Shown here: piece by piece, positions 1 through 9,067 of the stretch | How the letters are laid out: every line of letters starts with the position of its first letter | How positions within the stretch are numbered: position 1 is the stretch's first letter | Assembly: GCF_900182595.1 (NCBI RefSeq) | Contig: NZ_FXTN01000004.1 | Coordinates: forward strand, 310,001 to 374,000 | Origin: Pedobacter westerhofensis | GTDB taxonomy: Bacteria; Bacteroidota; Bacteroidia; Sphingobacteriales; Sphingobacteriaceae | Reading direction: 5' to 3' | DNA: 64,000 bases | Translations under genes and position numbers: made by a program | The notes under the pieces: model-generated | Seen by the model: the letters and a program-made list of their open reading frames with translations, nothing else | The model's database searches: none | What the model was told of the DNA's origin: nothing

Positions 1-24
1 AGAATTCTACTCATATCCCTACCC

Positions 25-501
25 ATGGCCGAAGATTTAGTAATTATCAAAAGTGAAAGCAAGGAACAGCAGTATCAGTCGCTGCTGCCGCAAATTGAAG
101 CGCTGATCAGCGGCGAGGAAGACCTGACCGCAAACCTGGCAAATATAGCTGCCGCGCTCAAGGAGCAGTTTGGTTGGCTCTGGATTGGCTTTTATCTGGT
201 AAAGCAGGATGAGCTGGTGTTGGGGCCTTTTCAGGGGCCTGTAGCCTGCACCAGGATCAGGAAAGGCAAAGGTGTTTGCGGCGCGGCCTGGCTGGAGGCA
301 AAAACTTTTATTGTAGATGATGTGGAGGAATTTCCCGGGCACATTGCCTGCAGCTCTGCGTCGAGATCAGAGATCGTACTGCCGCTGTTTAAAGACGGTG
401 AAGTAGTAGGGGTGCTGGATGCTGACAGTGCAGATCTTGCTCATTTTGATACAACGGATGACGAATACTTAAGCAAGATTATTGCTTACATCAACTTATA
501 G
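25..501 (+). CDS. msrC: Free methionine-(R)-sulfoxide reductase (GAF domain)
   Basis: A single GAF domain of 158 residues, the normal length for fRMsr, which reduces free methionine-R-sulfoxide in the cytoplasm. Three cysteines are visible at about residues 75 (ACTR), 85 (GVCGAAW) and 109 (HIACSS). Their spacing of 10 and 24 residues matches the three catalytic and resolving cysteines of the E. coli enzyme. The glycine-rich VVGVLDADS strand near the end is also typical. There is no signal peptide. The only plausible ATG is at 25, and nothing readable lies upstream in the window. The next gene follows on the same strand after about 50 bases and may be co-transcribed, forming an oxidative-stress pair by inference. 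Confidence 0.9.
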   Translation: MAEDLVIIKSESKEQQYQSLLPQIEALISGEEDLTANLANIAAALKEQFGWLWIGFYLVKQDELVLGPFQGPVACTRIRKGKGVCGAAWLEAKTFIVDDVEEFPGHIACSSASRSEIVLPLFKDGEVVGVLDADSADLAHFDTTDDEYLSKIIAYINL

Positions 502-551
502 GTGCTCCAAACAAATGTTCCCGGCAGATGTTGTTTAGAAAAACATCCATT

Positions 552-1040
552 ATGAAAAACGAGAAGAACATAGAAATATTAAAGAGCAAAGTTGAAGAAG
601 TAAGGATATGCCTGTTTACAACGATTAGCGCAAAAGACGAATTTTCAAGCCGCCCAATGGCTACAGCGAAAGTTGAAGAAGATGGGAGTATCTGGTTCTT
701 TACCAATGAGTATTCGCTGAAATCCAAAGAGATTTCCAAAGAAAACCAGGTGACGCTTGGATACAGCAGCCCTGCCGATAATACTTACATAACTGTAAAC
801 GGCAAGGCTGAACTTGTGGATGACCAGGTGAGAAAAGAAGCTTACTTTTCGGCACCGGTAAAAGCCTGGTTCCCTGACGGTGTTCAGGACCCGAGGCTTA
901 TTCTGGTAAAGGTTACTCCGGAAACTGCGGAATACTGGGATGGTACTTCATCGAAGATCGTGCTTGCATTTAGTTTGCTGAAAGCGATCGTGACGGGAGA
1001 CCAGCCGGATGCGGGCAAGCATGACAAGATCAATTTTTAG
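552..1040 (+). CDS. Pyridoxamine 5'-phosphate oxidase-like split-barrel protein (general stress protein 26 type)
   Basis: A cytoplasmic protein of about 162 residues with the flavin-binding split-barrel fold. Visible features are a PMATAKV strand, the DGSIWFFTNEYSLKSKEI segment and the TYITVNGKAEL strand, all typical of the general stress protein 26/PNPOx-like family. An in-frame ATG also exists at 528, but MKNEKN at 552 fits the family N terminus better. The C-terminal WDGTSSKIV segment is the usual end of this family. The probable role is binding FMN or a related cofactor under stress; no substrate can be named. A strong hairpin follows the stop codon. Confidence 0.8.
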   Translation: MKNEKNIEILKSKVEEVRICLFTTISAKDEFSSRPMATAKVEEDGSIWFFTNEYSLKSKEISKENQVTLGYSSPADNTYITVNGKAELVDDQVRKEAYFSAPVKAWFPDGVQDPRLILVKVTPETAEYWDGTSSKIVLAFSLLKAIVTGDQPDAGKHDKINF

Positions 1041-1081
1041 ATATTAGTTGTTGCTGGGGTTGGAGATGATCTGGCTTCGCG

Positions 1082-1159
1082 AAAAAATGGGATTAAAATA
1101 TCGTCGCTGCCTGCTGCTGAAACGCAGCAGAAGGCGATGATATTTCAATCCCATTTTTT
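1082..1159. terminator. Long composite hairpin, likely bidirectional terminator
   Basis: Three stacked helices can be read. 1082-1094 pairs with 1147-1159 (AAAAAATGGGATT against its exact complement). 1096-1107 pairs with 1134-1145 with one G-U pair. 1111-1117 pairs with 1124-1130 around a 6-base loop. The outer stem supplies A-tract and T-tract on the two sides, so it could end transcription from either direction. It lies about 40 bases past the stop at 1040. Confidence 0.7.
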
Positions 1160-1205
1160 TTCAGGGTATCCTGTAGCATGATGGCTTGTGATATCTGTTA
1201 CCTAT

Positions 1206-1680
1206 TTCATGCTCAATCCTTTTTTCATGCTCAGTCCCTTTTTCATGTCTAATCCCCTAGTTCAAATCCAATCCCTTGCGCATGTCAATTCCTTATTCTT
1301 GATCAATCCATATTCATGTTCAATCTCTAGTTCAAGTCCATTCCTTTGCGCATGTCAATTCCTTATTCTTGATCAATCCATATTCATGCTCAATCTCTAG
1401 TTCAAGTCCAATCCCTTGCGCATGTCAATTCCTTATTCTTGATCAATCCCTAGTTCAAGTCCAAGCACTTAATTATGTCCAATCTCTTGGTCATGTCAAT
1501 TCCTTATTCATGTCCGATCCCTAGTTCAAATCCAATCCCCCAGTTGCTGTCCAATTCCTTGTGTATCCAATTTCCTGTTCATGATCAATCAGCAGTTCAT
1601 TTCCGATTCCTTATTCTTCTTCAATCCCCATCTATGTTCAATCCATTGTTTATGTCCAATTACTCCATTTATGTACACGT
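1206..1680. repeat. Degenerate 17-18 bp tandem repeat array with a 70 bp higher-order period
   Basis: About 27 head-to-tail units resembling TTCATGTCCAATCCCTAG fill the gap between two convergent genes. From about 1271 to 1450 the units form a higher-order repeat: the block containing CTTGCGCATGTCAATTCC recurs at 1280, 1350 and 1420, exactly 70 bp apart, as four units per period. Elsewhere the units diverge independently. Short open frames across it are translations of the repeat and are not supported as genes. There are no unique spacers, so this is not a CRISPR array. Function unknown. Confidence 0.85.
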
Positions 1681-1695
1681 AAGGCAATTCAGTAG

Positions 1696-3342
1696 CTATT
1701 TACCGTATTCCTTATCCAGGAAGAGGTAGCGCGCACGGTGCTTTTCTGTTTCAGCTTTGGTATTCACATCCAGATTGATGTAATTGACCTGGTTATTGGC
1801 TTTGATTTCCGGCCACTCAGGTAGGCCTGAGCCGTTGGGGTTGCCCGTTTTAACGAAGTTGGAAAAGTAGCCCAGCATGGTGTCAGAGACCTTCTGGTCA
1901 TCGGCGGTAAATGCGTATACCTTGTTGTACCGGAGGTTGCCCATGGCGTATTCGATTTCAAAGGCGTGTGGGGCGCCGGTAGGAACAATTGGTTTTTTAG
2001 CATCGGGATCTTCTTTTCCCTTGGTAAAACCTCCGGCCAGTCCCGGGACAGCGCCTTTCATGCTCTCGTTCATAGGTGGTTTGGATTTGGAGAAGAGGTA
2101 ACGGTAAACCGCTTTTTGGCCGGTATGACTGTGCAGATCGGCCCATTTCCAGGTGCTGTAAACGATGAATCTGTCACTTGAGAGGGCGGTTGCGGACTCC
2201 ACAACCTGTTCATCAGTGGTGCCTGGATAAAGCTGGAGTACTTCCTCACTTTTTTCTTTGTAAAGTTCCCCAATGGCTTTTTTATAGTTGTCGGGAGTTG
2301 GCGCCGCGGTTTTTAAGATGGACTGATAAGAAACCTCCGCAGAGTTCCATCCTACGAGAATGGGCACCTTTGCCTGTTTGCCCTCAGCGAATGTTTTTAC
2401 AGGAAGTTGAGGAAAGAAATATCCGTCCACGGTGGTAGTGGCGCCACCCATATTATTTTTGTATGCGATGTCGATCAGCTGCGTGGCAGGTATCTTACGT
2501 AGTTCGGCCAGTGAGGCTGCACCGATTTTTGCGCCAAAGGCTATACCTTTGCTTTCTCCTTCGGCGAGTGTGACAGGTGCGAGTGTAGGGTAGATAGCTG
2601 CTCCGCTTTCGCCAATGGCGCCGGCAAACAGGCCTTTGGCCAGGGGAGAGGCCATCTGTGCAAAAACGGAGATTGATCCTGCCGACTCTCCGGCAATGGT
2701 AACCCTGTTGGGATCCCCGCCAAAGGCGCTGATATTCTGCTGAACCCATTTCAGTGCCGCAGTCTGATCCATATAGCCGTAGTTTCCGGAAGAATGGTGA
2801 GCCGACTCCTTCGTTAGTTCGGGATGGGAGAAAAAACCAAAGATACCAAGGCGATAATTAACCGTTAGGGTAACGATTCCTTTTTTAGCCATGCTTTCGC
2901 CATCGTAGCGCGGTTCTGAGCCGTCACCTGCAATAAGTCCGCCCCCATAAAAGTACACCAGTACAGGAAGTTTCTCCTTTGATGCCCTGGCAGGCATCCA
3001 TACATTAAGGTACAGGCAGTCCTCGCTGGTGCTGTCAGCCCTGAATCCCATGTCCCCGAATACAGGCTTCTGCATCCCTTTGTTACCAAAGCGGTCTGCT
3101 TTGCGGACGCCCTGCCAGTTCCGGACAGGCTGAGGTTCTTTCCAGCGTAAATCGCCCAGCGGAGGCTGTGCAAAGGGCACTCCCCTGAACACGCTGATGC
3201 CGGACGCTTCAGTTGTGCCTTCAAGGATACCATTTCCAGTTTTAATACGTATGCTGCTGCCTGCCTGTGCTGTCGCAGAAAGGGAAATGGCACTGCAAAA
3301 TATAGTGATCACTACAATCAGATTTTTTTTCATTTGTTTCAT
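1696..3342 (-). CDS. Secreted type B carboxylesterase
   Basis: An alpha/beta hydrolase of the carboxylesterase/lipase (type B) family, about 548 residues, which hydrolyses carboxylic esters in the periplasm or outside the cell. The N terminus MKKNLIVVITIFCSAISLS followed by ATAQA is a clear signal peptide, so I place the start at 3342 (or 3333), although the frame stays open to 3621. Landmarks in order are the family entry RGVPFAQPP, the oxyanion segment YFYGGGL, the nucleophile elbow GESAGS with Ser near residue 218, and a C-terminal PHAFEIEY region that probably carries the catalytic His. The physiological ester is not deducible. It ends at the edge of the tandem repeat array. Confidence 0.88.
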   Translation of the reverse strand: MKQMKKNLIVVITIFCSAISLSATAQAGSSIRIKTGNGILEGTTEASGISVFRGVPFAQPPLGDLRWKEPQPVRNWQGVRKADRFGNKGMQKPVFGDMGFRADSTSEDCLYLNVWMPARASKEKLPVLVYFYGGGLIAGDGSEPRYDGESMAKKGIVTLTVNYRLGIFGFFSHPELTKESAHHSSGNYGYMDQTAALKWVQQNISAFGGDPNRVTIAGESAGSISVFAQMASPLAKGLFAGAIGESGAAIYPTLAPVTLAEGESKGIAFGAKIGAASLAELRKIPATQLIDIAYKNNMGGATTTVDGYFFPQLPVKTFAEGKQAKVPILVGWNSAEVSYQSILKTAAPTPDNYKKAIGELYKEKSEEVLQLYPGTTDEQVVESATALSSDRFIVYSTWKWADLHSHTGQKAVYRYLFSKSKPPMNESMKGAVPGLAGGFTKGKEDPDAKKPIVPTGAPHAFEIEYAMGNLRYNKVYAFTADDQKVSDTMLGYFSNFVKTGNPNGSGLPEWPEIKANNQVNYINLDVNTKAETEKHRARYLFLDKEYGK

Positions 3343-3731
3343 TTTTAAGATGCTGTCCTGGCTTTTGGCTTGATTGAATCCTGAGGCAATCTTAAGATGA
3401 TATCGCTTGCCCGAGTGGTAAATCCAGTTAATAAATCTACTTAATATTGACGGATAATCCTTTCTGGACAGCATATTTATTGTAACAATCTGATTCATAA
3501 ATAACTGGAATGGCCATGTGCATCCGCTTCCGGTTCCCCAAAGAAGCATGGCTTTTACTGCATAACCACTTTTGAAATTGTGTGAAAAAAAACATAATTC
3601 ATTTTGAACATATCGATCCAATGTTGGTTATAGAGCTGCCTTGAGTAAGGGCTGTGTTTGTTGATTGATAAAGAGTTTGTATTGGTAGGTAACGACGATA
3701 TAGATATTAATTTAAATGTACGGGCTTTGAT
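3343..3731. other. Divergent intergenic region without a supported gene
   Basis: This 389-base stretch separates the esterase start from the next plus-strand gene. The reverse-strand frame of the esterase stays open upstream to 3621, but that extension precedes an obvious signal peptide and shows no domain, so I treat it as non-coding. The region presumably holds both promoters. I could not identify a convincing Bacteroidota TTTG / TAnnTTTG promoter pair. Confidence 0.5.
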
Positions 3732-4121
3732 ATGGAAAATTTAATTTACGAAGGTACCGTTTACTGGGCCATGGATACTGAGATACTGGCTATGGATCTG
3801 ACGGAGAAGTATGTTGGCAGGCATTTTTCGCTTACTCCGCCCTTATCGCAACATGAGGGGAGAATCTACCTGACCAATACGGCTATTCACCTCGAAGGTG
3901 ATGAGCAGATGATTATCCTGCTTGCCGATATTACGCAGATCAGCCTGGATTTTGACGAGGTGTTTTCTGCTGCCTCGGTCAAAAACGTTGGAATGTTCTG
4001 GAAACCACTAAGGGTAACTTACGGTCTGGATCATATCATCTATCTGATTATCGATTATACGCTGATGATCTCCAATAATAAGCGGTTTTATGAAATCCTG
4101 AAGGGAAGGCTCGCGGGCTAA
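3732..4121 (+). CDS. Small hypothetical protein, possibly PH/GRAM-like
   Basis: A cytoplasmic protein of 129 residues without signal peptide or membrane segment. The run RIYLTNTAIHLEG followed by an ILLADITQISLD strand resembles the strand pattern of bacterial PH or GRAM-like domains (unfolding of a 'lights up as a text label' strand, then a pattern of alternating hydrophobics), and the C-terminal NNKRFYEILKGRL looks like the closing helix of such a domain. This is fold inference only; I recognise no motif that gives a function. It is monocistronic, flanked by a divergent and a convergent neighbour. Confidence 0.55.
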   Translation: MENLIYEGTVYWAMDTEILAMDLTEKYVGRHFSLTPPLSQHEGRIYLTNTAIHLEGDEQMIILLADITQISLDFDEVFSAASVKNVGMFWKPLRVTYGLDHIIYLIIDYTLMISNNKRFYEILKGRLAG

Positions 4122-4186
4122 TGGCTGCATGATGTATTTGGGTATCTGGCAGGTCTGGAAATGGGCACCGCCTGGTAGTGTTCTCC

Positions 4187-5575
4187 TTACCGGGCGCCGC
4201 TCAGCGTGTTTAATAATCCTGCAGCATTTTTATTGCCAGGATCAGTGGCAATCGCTTTTTTAAAGTAAATGGCTGCCTCCTGCTTTTTGTCCAATTTTAA
4301 ATAAGATTCGCCGATCAGCTCATAGCCATAAGACAGATCAGCAGGTTTTGCTTCCGGCAATATGGCCAGATGGAACAGGCTAATTGCTTCTTCCAGCTTA
4401 TTGCGCCGCTGCAGATATTTTCCTGTACTGATCAGGTCGCCTGTTTCGAAAGAGAAATCATACTGGTCCTGATGGTCCGCTTTGAGGGCGCTGAAGAATT
4501 GCAGGCCCTTTTCATGATCGGCCAGTATTTTATCCCGGATATCGAGGTATACTGATCGCTTTGGAATGGTAAAAGGTTCATCCTTTAAGATCGACAGGAT
4601 GGCTGACTTCAGGGCATGAACTTTAAAGTTCTGGTTGTTGGTCATCATTACGATGCGTACTCCTGACTTCAGGTCGCTGTACACCAGTGCTTCGTAATTG
4701 CTGTTTGAGCCCTGGTGCTGGTGCCAGGTCAGCTCGCCGTTCTCAAAGCCGGTGGAGCCCAGGCTGCTTTCTCCGCCGGGAAAGTTTTCTGCCAGTTCTC
4801 TGAAAGATTCCTTACTGATCAGGCTGTAACTCTCCAGTTTTGTGATGTATTGATAAAGGTCCCGAACAGGCAGCCGAAGCCACCCCGTCATCTCCTGGGC
4901 ATAACGTGTAGTCTGAAAATCATTGTTAAATGCGATGGCCATGCCCGGGCCATTGGTGGGATAATTTAGTTTAGAGTGCGACATTTTACAGGGTATCAGG
5001 ATATTTTTTGTGACAAAGTCGGCATAGCTCTGGCCGCTGATCTTTTCTATCATCCGCATTTGCAGGTAAACGTTGTAATGGTTATAGATATAGGCAGTTC
5101 CGGATTCGAAGCTCAGTTCTTTTAATTCCATCAGGTTTTTCAGCATCTCCTGATCACTGTCCGCGGCTGTCGGGCTAAACAGGGGAATGCCGCTGGTATA
5201 ATTTAAAAGATGCCTGACCTTCACCTTTGCCGCCCAGGCAGGCAGAGCCGGAAAGAACTTTGAAATGGGATCGTCCAGACTGAGCAGTCCGCGTTCTTTG
5301 AGGATCATGATGCCGGTGCCATTAAATTCCTTACAGATTGATCCGATATCGAATGACAAATCAGGATTTAATTTTTTAGTCCTTGAGCCGTCGGCAAAAC
5401 CGAGGGAAGCCTGATAAATGATTTTCCCGTGCCTCGCTACAAGTATATTGCCATTAAAAACACCGCGCTGCATCGACACCTGCATCAAAGAATCGATCTT
5501 GCGGGATTGGGGATCTCCCGCATGCAGGGCAGAAGTAATGAACAACAGCATCAGGAAGGGGAAAATTCTTTTCAT
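4187..5575 (-). CDS. Exported serine hydrolase (class C beta-lactamase/CubicO type) with C-terminal TPR
   Basis: A 462-residue protein with signal peptide MKRIFPFLMLLFITSALHAG. The serine beta-lactamase-like fold is shown by SICK (SxxK, Ser about residue 79) and by WHQHQGSN, where HQG stands at the KTG-type third motif. At the second motif I align YNH in YNHYNVY, where YxN is usual, so the general-base region is atypical. After residue about 400 the sequence LSYGYELIGESYLKLDKKQEAAIYFKKAIA is a tetratricopeptide repeat, an add-on common in Bacteroidota members. Likely a periplasmic esterase or peptidase acting on a D-amino-acid or ester substrate; true beta-lactamase activity is not implied. 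Confidence 0.8.
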   Translation of the reverse strand: MKRIFPFLMLLFITSALHAGDPQSRKIDSLMQVSMQRGVFNGNILVARHGKIIYQASLGFADGSRTKKLNPDLSFDIGSICKEFNGTGIMILKERGLLSLDDPISKFFPALPAWAAKVKVRHLLNYTSGIPLFSPTAADSDQEMLKNLMELKELSFESGTAYIYNHYNVYLQMRMIEKISGQSYADFVTKNILIPCKMSHSKLNYPTNGPGMAIAFNNDFQTTRYAQEMTGWLRLPVRDLYQYITKLESYSLISKESFRELAENFPGGESSLGSTGFENGELTWHQHQGSNSNYEALVYSDLKSGVRIVMMTNNQNFKVHALKSAILSILKDEPFTIPKRSVYLDIRDKILADHEKGLQFFSALKADHQDQYDFSFETGDLISTGKYLQRRNKLEEAISLFHLAILPEAKPADLSYGYELIGESYLKLDKKQEAAIYFKKAIATDPGNKNAAGLLNTLSGAR

Positions 5576-5646
5576 CGTAGATCTTTTTGAATAAGACAGA
5601 TGAAATGATGCTTAGTTGCATGAAAGTACTTCAAAAATAATCTCTG

Positions 5647-6315
5647 CTACAGTTTACTGAGCGCAATAATCTCTTTTCCTTCAATTACTCTTTTTGCATC
5701 GCCCAGACCTACTACATCTATCATCGCGCGGCCCAGTTCCTGCATGGTTACAAAACCTGCAGGGTAAATAGCCCTGCCCAGCGGAAATAACCAGGAAATG
5801 TACTTGTAGAAACCATGTGTTTTGGAAAGCCCGGGAGTAGGTTTGATGAAACCAGGCCTGAAGGCATACACTTGTTTAAAAGGGAGCTTCATCAGGTCGT
5901 TTTCTGTTTTGCCTTTAACGTTTGCCCAGTTACTGCTGCCCTGTTCGGAACTGTCTGTGCCGGCACCTGATACATAACAAAAGGTCATGTCCGGATTGAG
6001 CCTGCTCAGCGTTCCGGCAACCTGCAGTGTTAAAGTATAGGTGGTTTTGTAAAAATCTGCTTTACTTACCCCAACAGAGCTTATTCCCAGGCAAAAGAAA
6101 CAAGCATTGAAACCTCGAAGCTGATGCGCTATCGCATCAAGGTTATAGAAGTCGGGCTGTATTATTTCTGTCAATTTCGGATGACTGATGCCAGAAGCTT
6201 TCCTGTTGATGATCGTCACCGCTTCCACCTGAGGATCCTGCAGACATTCGTGCAGCACACCTTCCCCAACCATACCTGTTGTGCCTGTAATAATGGCCCT
6301 TATTGTCGAATTCAT
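5647..6315 (-). CDS. NAD(P)-binding Rossmann protein, atypical SDR (HTATIP2-like)
   Basis: A cytoplasmic protein of 222 residues, the normal size for the short atypical SDR group. The dinucleotide-binding loop is ITGTTGMVGEGVL at the N terminus. NACFFCLGISS and the FCYVSGAGTDSSE strand are the segments that normally line the active site, and the AFRPGFIKP motif is typical of this subfamily. A YxxxK catalytic pair is not evident, so it may be a redox sensor or an epimerase-like protein; no substrate can be inferred. It is divergently transcribed from the large esterase gene that starts at 6488. Confidence 0.75.
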   Translation of the reverse strand: MNSTIRAIITGTTGMVGEGVLHECLQDPQVEAVTIINRKASGISHPKLTEIIQPDFYNLDAIAHQLRGFNACFFCLGISSVGVSKADFYKTTYTLTLQVAGTLSRLNPDMTFCYVSGAGTDSSEQGSSNWANVKGKTENDLMKLPFKQVYAFRPGFIKPTPGLSKTHGFYKYISWLFPLGRAIYPAGFVTMQELGRAMIDVVGLGDAKRVIEGKEIIALSKL

Positions 6316-6487
6316 GATAGATTTCTTTGTACTAAGATAGTTTTATAATATTCTTTTTCAAATTCATCTGATATTAAATGAATATTGCCGGATCACATGT
6401 TTATTACTTGTTAAATGAATAATATGTGCTGTCTAAAATTTATCTTCGGATGATTTAAATGCTAAAACTTACAAAAAAATCTGAATA

Positions 6488-8953
6488 ATGTCCTTATTTT
6501 CCCGTTATCCCATATCAAAGCTGTTGCTGTTGATATCATTTTGCATCCTATCGCTATCAAAAAACACCTTTGCACAGGAATCCTATCAATTTGAGAAAGG
6601 CCTGATCGTCAGCAATGCTTATCATTACGGCCGCGAAGCGATTTATACCGACCAGCTGGCCTGGCTAATGTACAACGGGCAACTGAAGACGCCTGCAGAG
6701 GGCGTCGAATTTGCGAAAGATGAAAAAGGTCAGCCGCGGCAGTGGAAGGTTGTTACAGCAGATGCCAGGAAACGTTTAGGCAGCAGGACCAGCCCAAATG
6801 CATATGTCTATCTCACCTATACTTCGGGCAAGGACCAGTCTGCAGTGCTCAACATTCAAGGTAACAGCGCCCTGTATGTGAACGGTGTTTTACATACTGG
6901 TGATCCCTATGCCCTGAACTGGCTGTATATCCCGGTAAAACTTAAAAAGGGTTTAAATGAATTTTATGTGAGGGGCCAGAGCATTACTGCAACGTTGTCA
7001 TTTCCTGCAAAGCCCGTCTTCCTTAATACAGAAGATGCTACATTGCCCAATGTCGTTACCGGAAAAAATAACAGCAGCCTGCTGGGTGCTGTGGTAGTGA
7101 TCAACACCAGCAATGTGGTATTGAAAAATCTATCTATACAAAGTAAATCGGCCTCGAACATGCTTTCTACAGCTATTCCTGATGTACTTCCGATGACCAC
7201 GAGAAAGGTTTATTTTAAGTTTGACGGTTCCGCCATGTCTGCGAACAGCAATTACAAGCTTGATCTGGCCTTGTTGCAGGCAGGTAAACAAACAGACACC
7301 GCTTCGGTAATTATAGAAGCTGTTGCACCCGCATCATCCTATAAAAATACCTTTATCAGCAAAATCGACGGAAGTCTCCAGTATTATGCTGTCACACCAA
7401 AATCAGGTCTTACCAAGCCGGGCGACGCATTGTTTTTCTCTGTTCACGGGGCAGGAGTAGAAGCTATCGGACAGGCTAAAGCATACAAGCCCAAAGACTG
7501 GGGAACAGTGGTTACGCCCACGAACCGCCGGCCACGGGGATTCAACTGGGAAGACTGGGGCCGACACGATGCGCTTGAAGTACTTGGGCAAGCCACAGCA
7601 TTGTTTAAACCCGATCTGCAGCATATTTATCTGACCGGACATTCCATGGGTGGACACGGTACCTGGTTTTTAGGGGCAACCTACCCGGATAAATGGGCCT
7701 CAATAGCGCCATGTTCCGGTTATCCCACGTTGAAAGGATACGGATCCGCTGATGGGCTGATCCCTGAATCTGGCAGCACAGCAATGGAGAACATGCTGAT
7801 CAGGGCCAGCAACCAAAGTGATGTGATTAAACTGGCAAAAAATTACAAATCACTCGGTGTGTACGTTTTGCATGGCGACTCTGATAAAGTGGTTTCAGTG
7901 AACTATGCCAGACAGATGAAAAAGATACTGGCAGATTTCCATACGGATTTTAGTTACTATGAATACCCGGGAGGGGAACATTGGTTTGGTGACCAGAGCG
8001 TCGACTGGAAACCTATCTACGATTTCTTCAAATGGCATCAGCTTGCGGCCGACAGCAGTGTAAACATCATTGATTTTACCACGGCAAATCCAGGTGTATC
8101 TGCGAAATATCACTGGGCCTCAATTGTGCAGCAGGAACAGCCGCTGCAGTATAGCCATATTCTGCTCAGCAGGAACAAAAAAGAACTCAGCATAAATGGC
8201 ACAACCGAAAATATCAGCCTGCTTAAATTAAACCTGAAAGAATTCGCAGCAGGTGTTACGCTCAGGATGAGTATTGATAACTCAACGGTGGTTTATACTA
8301 CAAAAACTGCGTCAGACAGCATATACCTGCGCAGCCAAAATAAATCCTGGAGGCTGGGCAGCATGCCTGCCGCACATGATAAGAACCCTTTGCGGAACGG
8401 CACATTTAAAGAGGGATTTAACCAGCAGATGGTATTCGTATACGGCACATCGGGCAATACGGCAGAAAATGAATGGAGCCTCAACAAGGCACGTTATGAT
8501 GCTGAAACCTGGTATTACAGGGGGAACGGCGCTGTAGATATGATTGCCGATAAGGCATATCAGGCGAAGAACTTCAAAGGTCGAAATGTAGTGCTTTATG
8601 GCAACTCGGTCACCAACAGTGCCTGGAAAACCCTTTTGAGCGATTGTCCTGTATCAGCAGACCGCAACGGTATCAAAGCAGGAAAGAAAAGCTGGACCGG
8701 CGATGATCTTGCCGTCAACTTTGTATGGCCGATCAAAGGAACCATTCATAACTCCGTGTCTGTGATTGCAGGTACGGGAATGAAGGGATTGAATACAGCT
8801 TTTGCAAACCAGTATCTGGCTGGCGGAAGCGGCTTCCCTGATATTTTTGTTTACAGGCTCAGCATGTTGACAGAAGGAACCAAAGGCGTCGAAATGGCCG
8901 GGTTCTTTAATAACCAGTGGCAAATCAGCCCCGAAGCGATGATACAGCAATAA
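6488..8953 (+). CDS. Large secreted alpha/beta hydrolase (prolyl-oligopeptidase/PHB-depolymerase-like esterase)
   Basis: An 821-residue exported protein with an N-terminal hydrophobic stretch ending NTFAQE. The first ~290 residues form beta-rich modules (NIQGNSALYVNGVLHTGDPY looks like a carbohydrate-binding jelly roll). The catalytic domain follows: nucleophile elbow TGHSMGGHGTW (Ser near 385), acid probably in HGDSDKVV (near 465) and histidine in GGEHWFGD (near 497). A further ~300-residue beta-rich tail ends the protein. The oxyanion segment FSVHGAGVEA precedes the elbow. The likely role is hydrolysis of ester or peptide links in extracellular material; the substrate is unknown. Confidence 0.8.
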   Translation: MSLFSRYPISKLLLLISFCILSLSKNTFAQESYQFEKGLIVSNAYHYGREAIYTDQLAWLMYNGQLKTPAEGVEFAKDEKGQPRQWKVVTADARKRLGSRTSPNAYVYLTYTSGKDQSAVLNIQGNSALYVNGVLHTGDPYALNWLYIPVKLKKGLNEFYVRGQSITATLSFPAKPVFLNTEDATLPNVVTGKNNSSLLGAVVVINTSNVVLKNLSIQSKSASNMLSTAIPDVLPMTTRKVYFKFDGSAMSANSNYKLDLALLQAGKQTDTASVIIEAVAPASSYKNTFISKIDGSLQYYAVTPKSGLTKPGDALFFSVHGAGVEAIGQAKAYKPKDWGTVVTPTNRRPRGFNWEDWGRHDALEVLGQATALFKPDLQHIYLTGHSMGGHGTWFLGATYPDKWASIAPCSGYPTLKGYGSADGLIPESGSTAMENMLIRASNQSDVIKLAKNYKSLGVYVLHGDSDKVVSVNYARQMKKILADFHTDFSYYEYPGGEHWFGDQSVDWKPIYDFFKWHQLAADSSVNIIDFTTANPGVSAKYHWASIVQQEQPLQYSHILLSRNKKELSINGTTENISLLKLNLKEFAAGVTLRMSIDNSTVVYTTKTASDSIYLRSQNKSWRLGSMPAAHDKNPLRNGTFKEGFNQQMVFVYGTSGNTAENEWSLNKARYDAETWYYRGNGAVDMIADKAYQAKNFKGRNVVLYGNSVTNSAWKTLLSDCPVSADRNGIKAGKKSWTGDDLAVNFVWPIKGTIHNSVSVIAGTGMKGLNTAFANQYLAGGSGFPDIFVYRLSMLTEGTKGVEMAGFFNNQWQISPEAMIQQ

Positions 8954-8989
8954 GGTATCTCAAATTGCAATCCTATATCACTGTAGCTT

Positions 8990-9067
8990 ATATCATCATT
9001 TGATCAGAGCACATCATTCAATCAGACATGATGATCAACTCAGATATCATCGTTAAATCAAAATCAG
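8990..9067. repeat. Short array of degenerate 18 bp tandem repeats
   Basis: Four consecutive units end in TCAG: 8990-9007, 9008-9025 and 9026-9043 are exactly 18 bp, and 9044-9067 is a 24 bp variant. The next unit, ATATCATCTTAAATCATA, starts at 9068 and doubles as the left arm of the adjoining hairpin. The consensus is close to ATATCATCATTNAATCAG. As with the array at 1206-1680, it lies between convergent genes and has the same unit length, but the sequence is unrelated. Confidence 0.65.

Noticed and set aside
1206..1680. CRISPR array
   Set aside because: The units are contiguous and degenerate with no unique spacers, and no cas genes are present.
3343..3621. N-terminal extension of the carboxylesterase frame
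   Set aside because: A strong signal peptide begins at 3342/3333; the extension has no domain and would bury the signal inside the protein.
4169..4196. Hairpin CGCCTGGTA with TACCGGGCG between two genes
   Set aside because: Overlaps the stop codon of the hydrolase, has one mismatch and no T-run, so not convincing as terminator.
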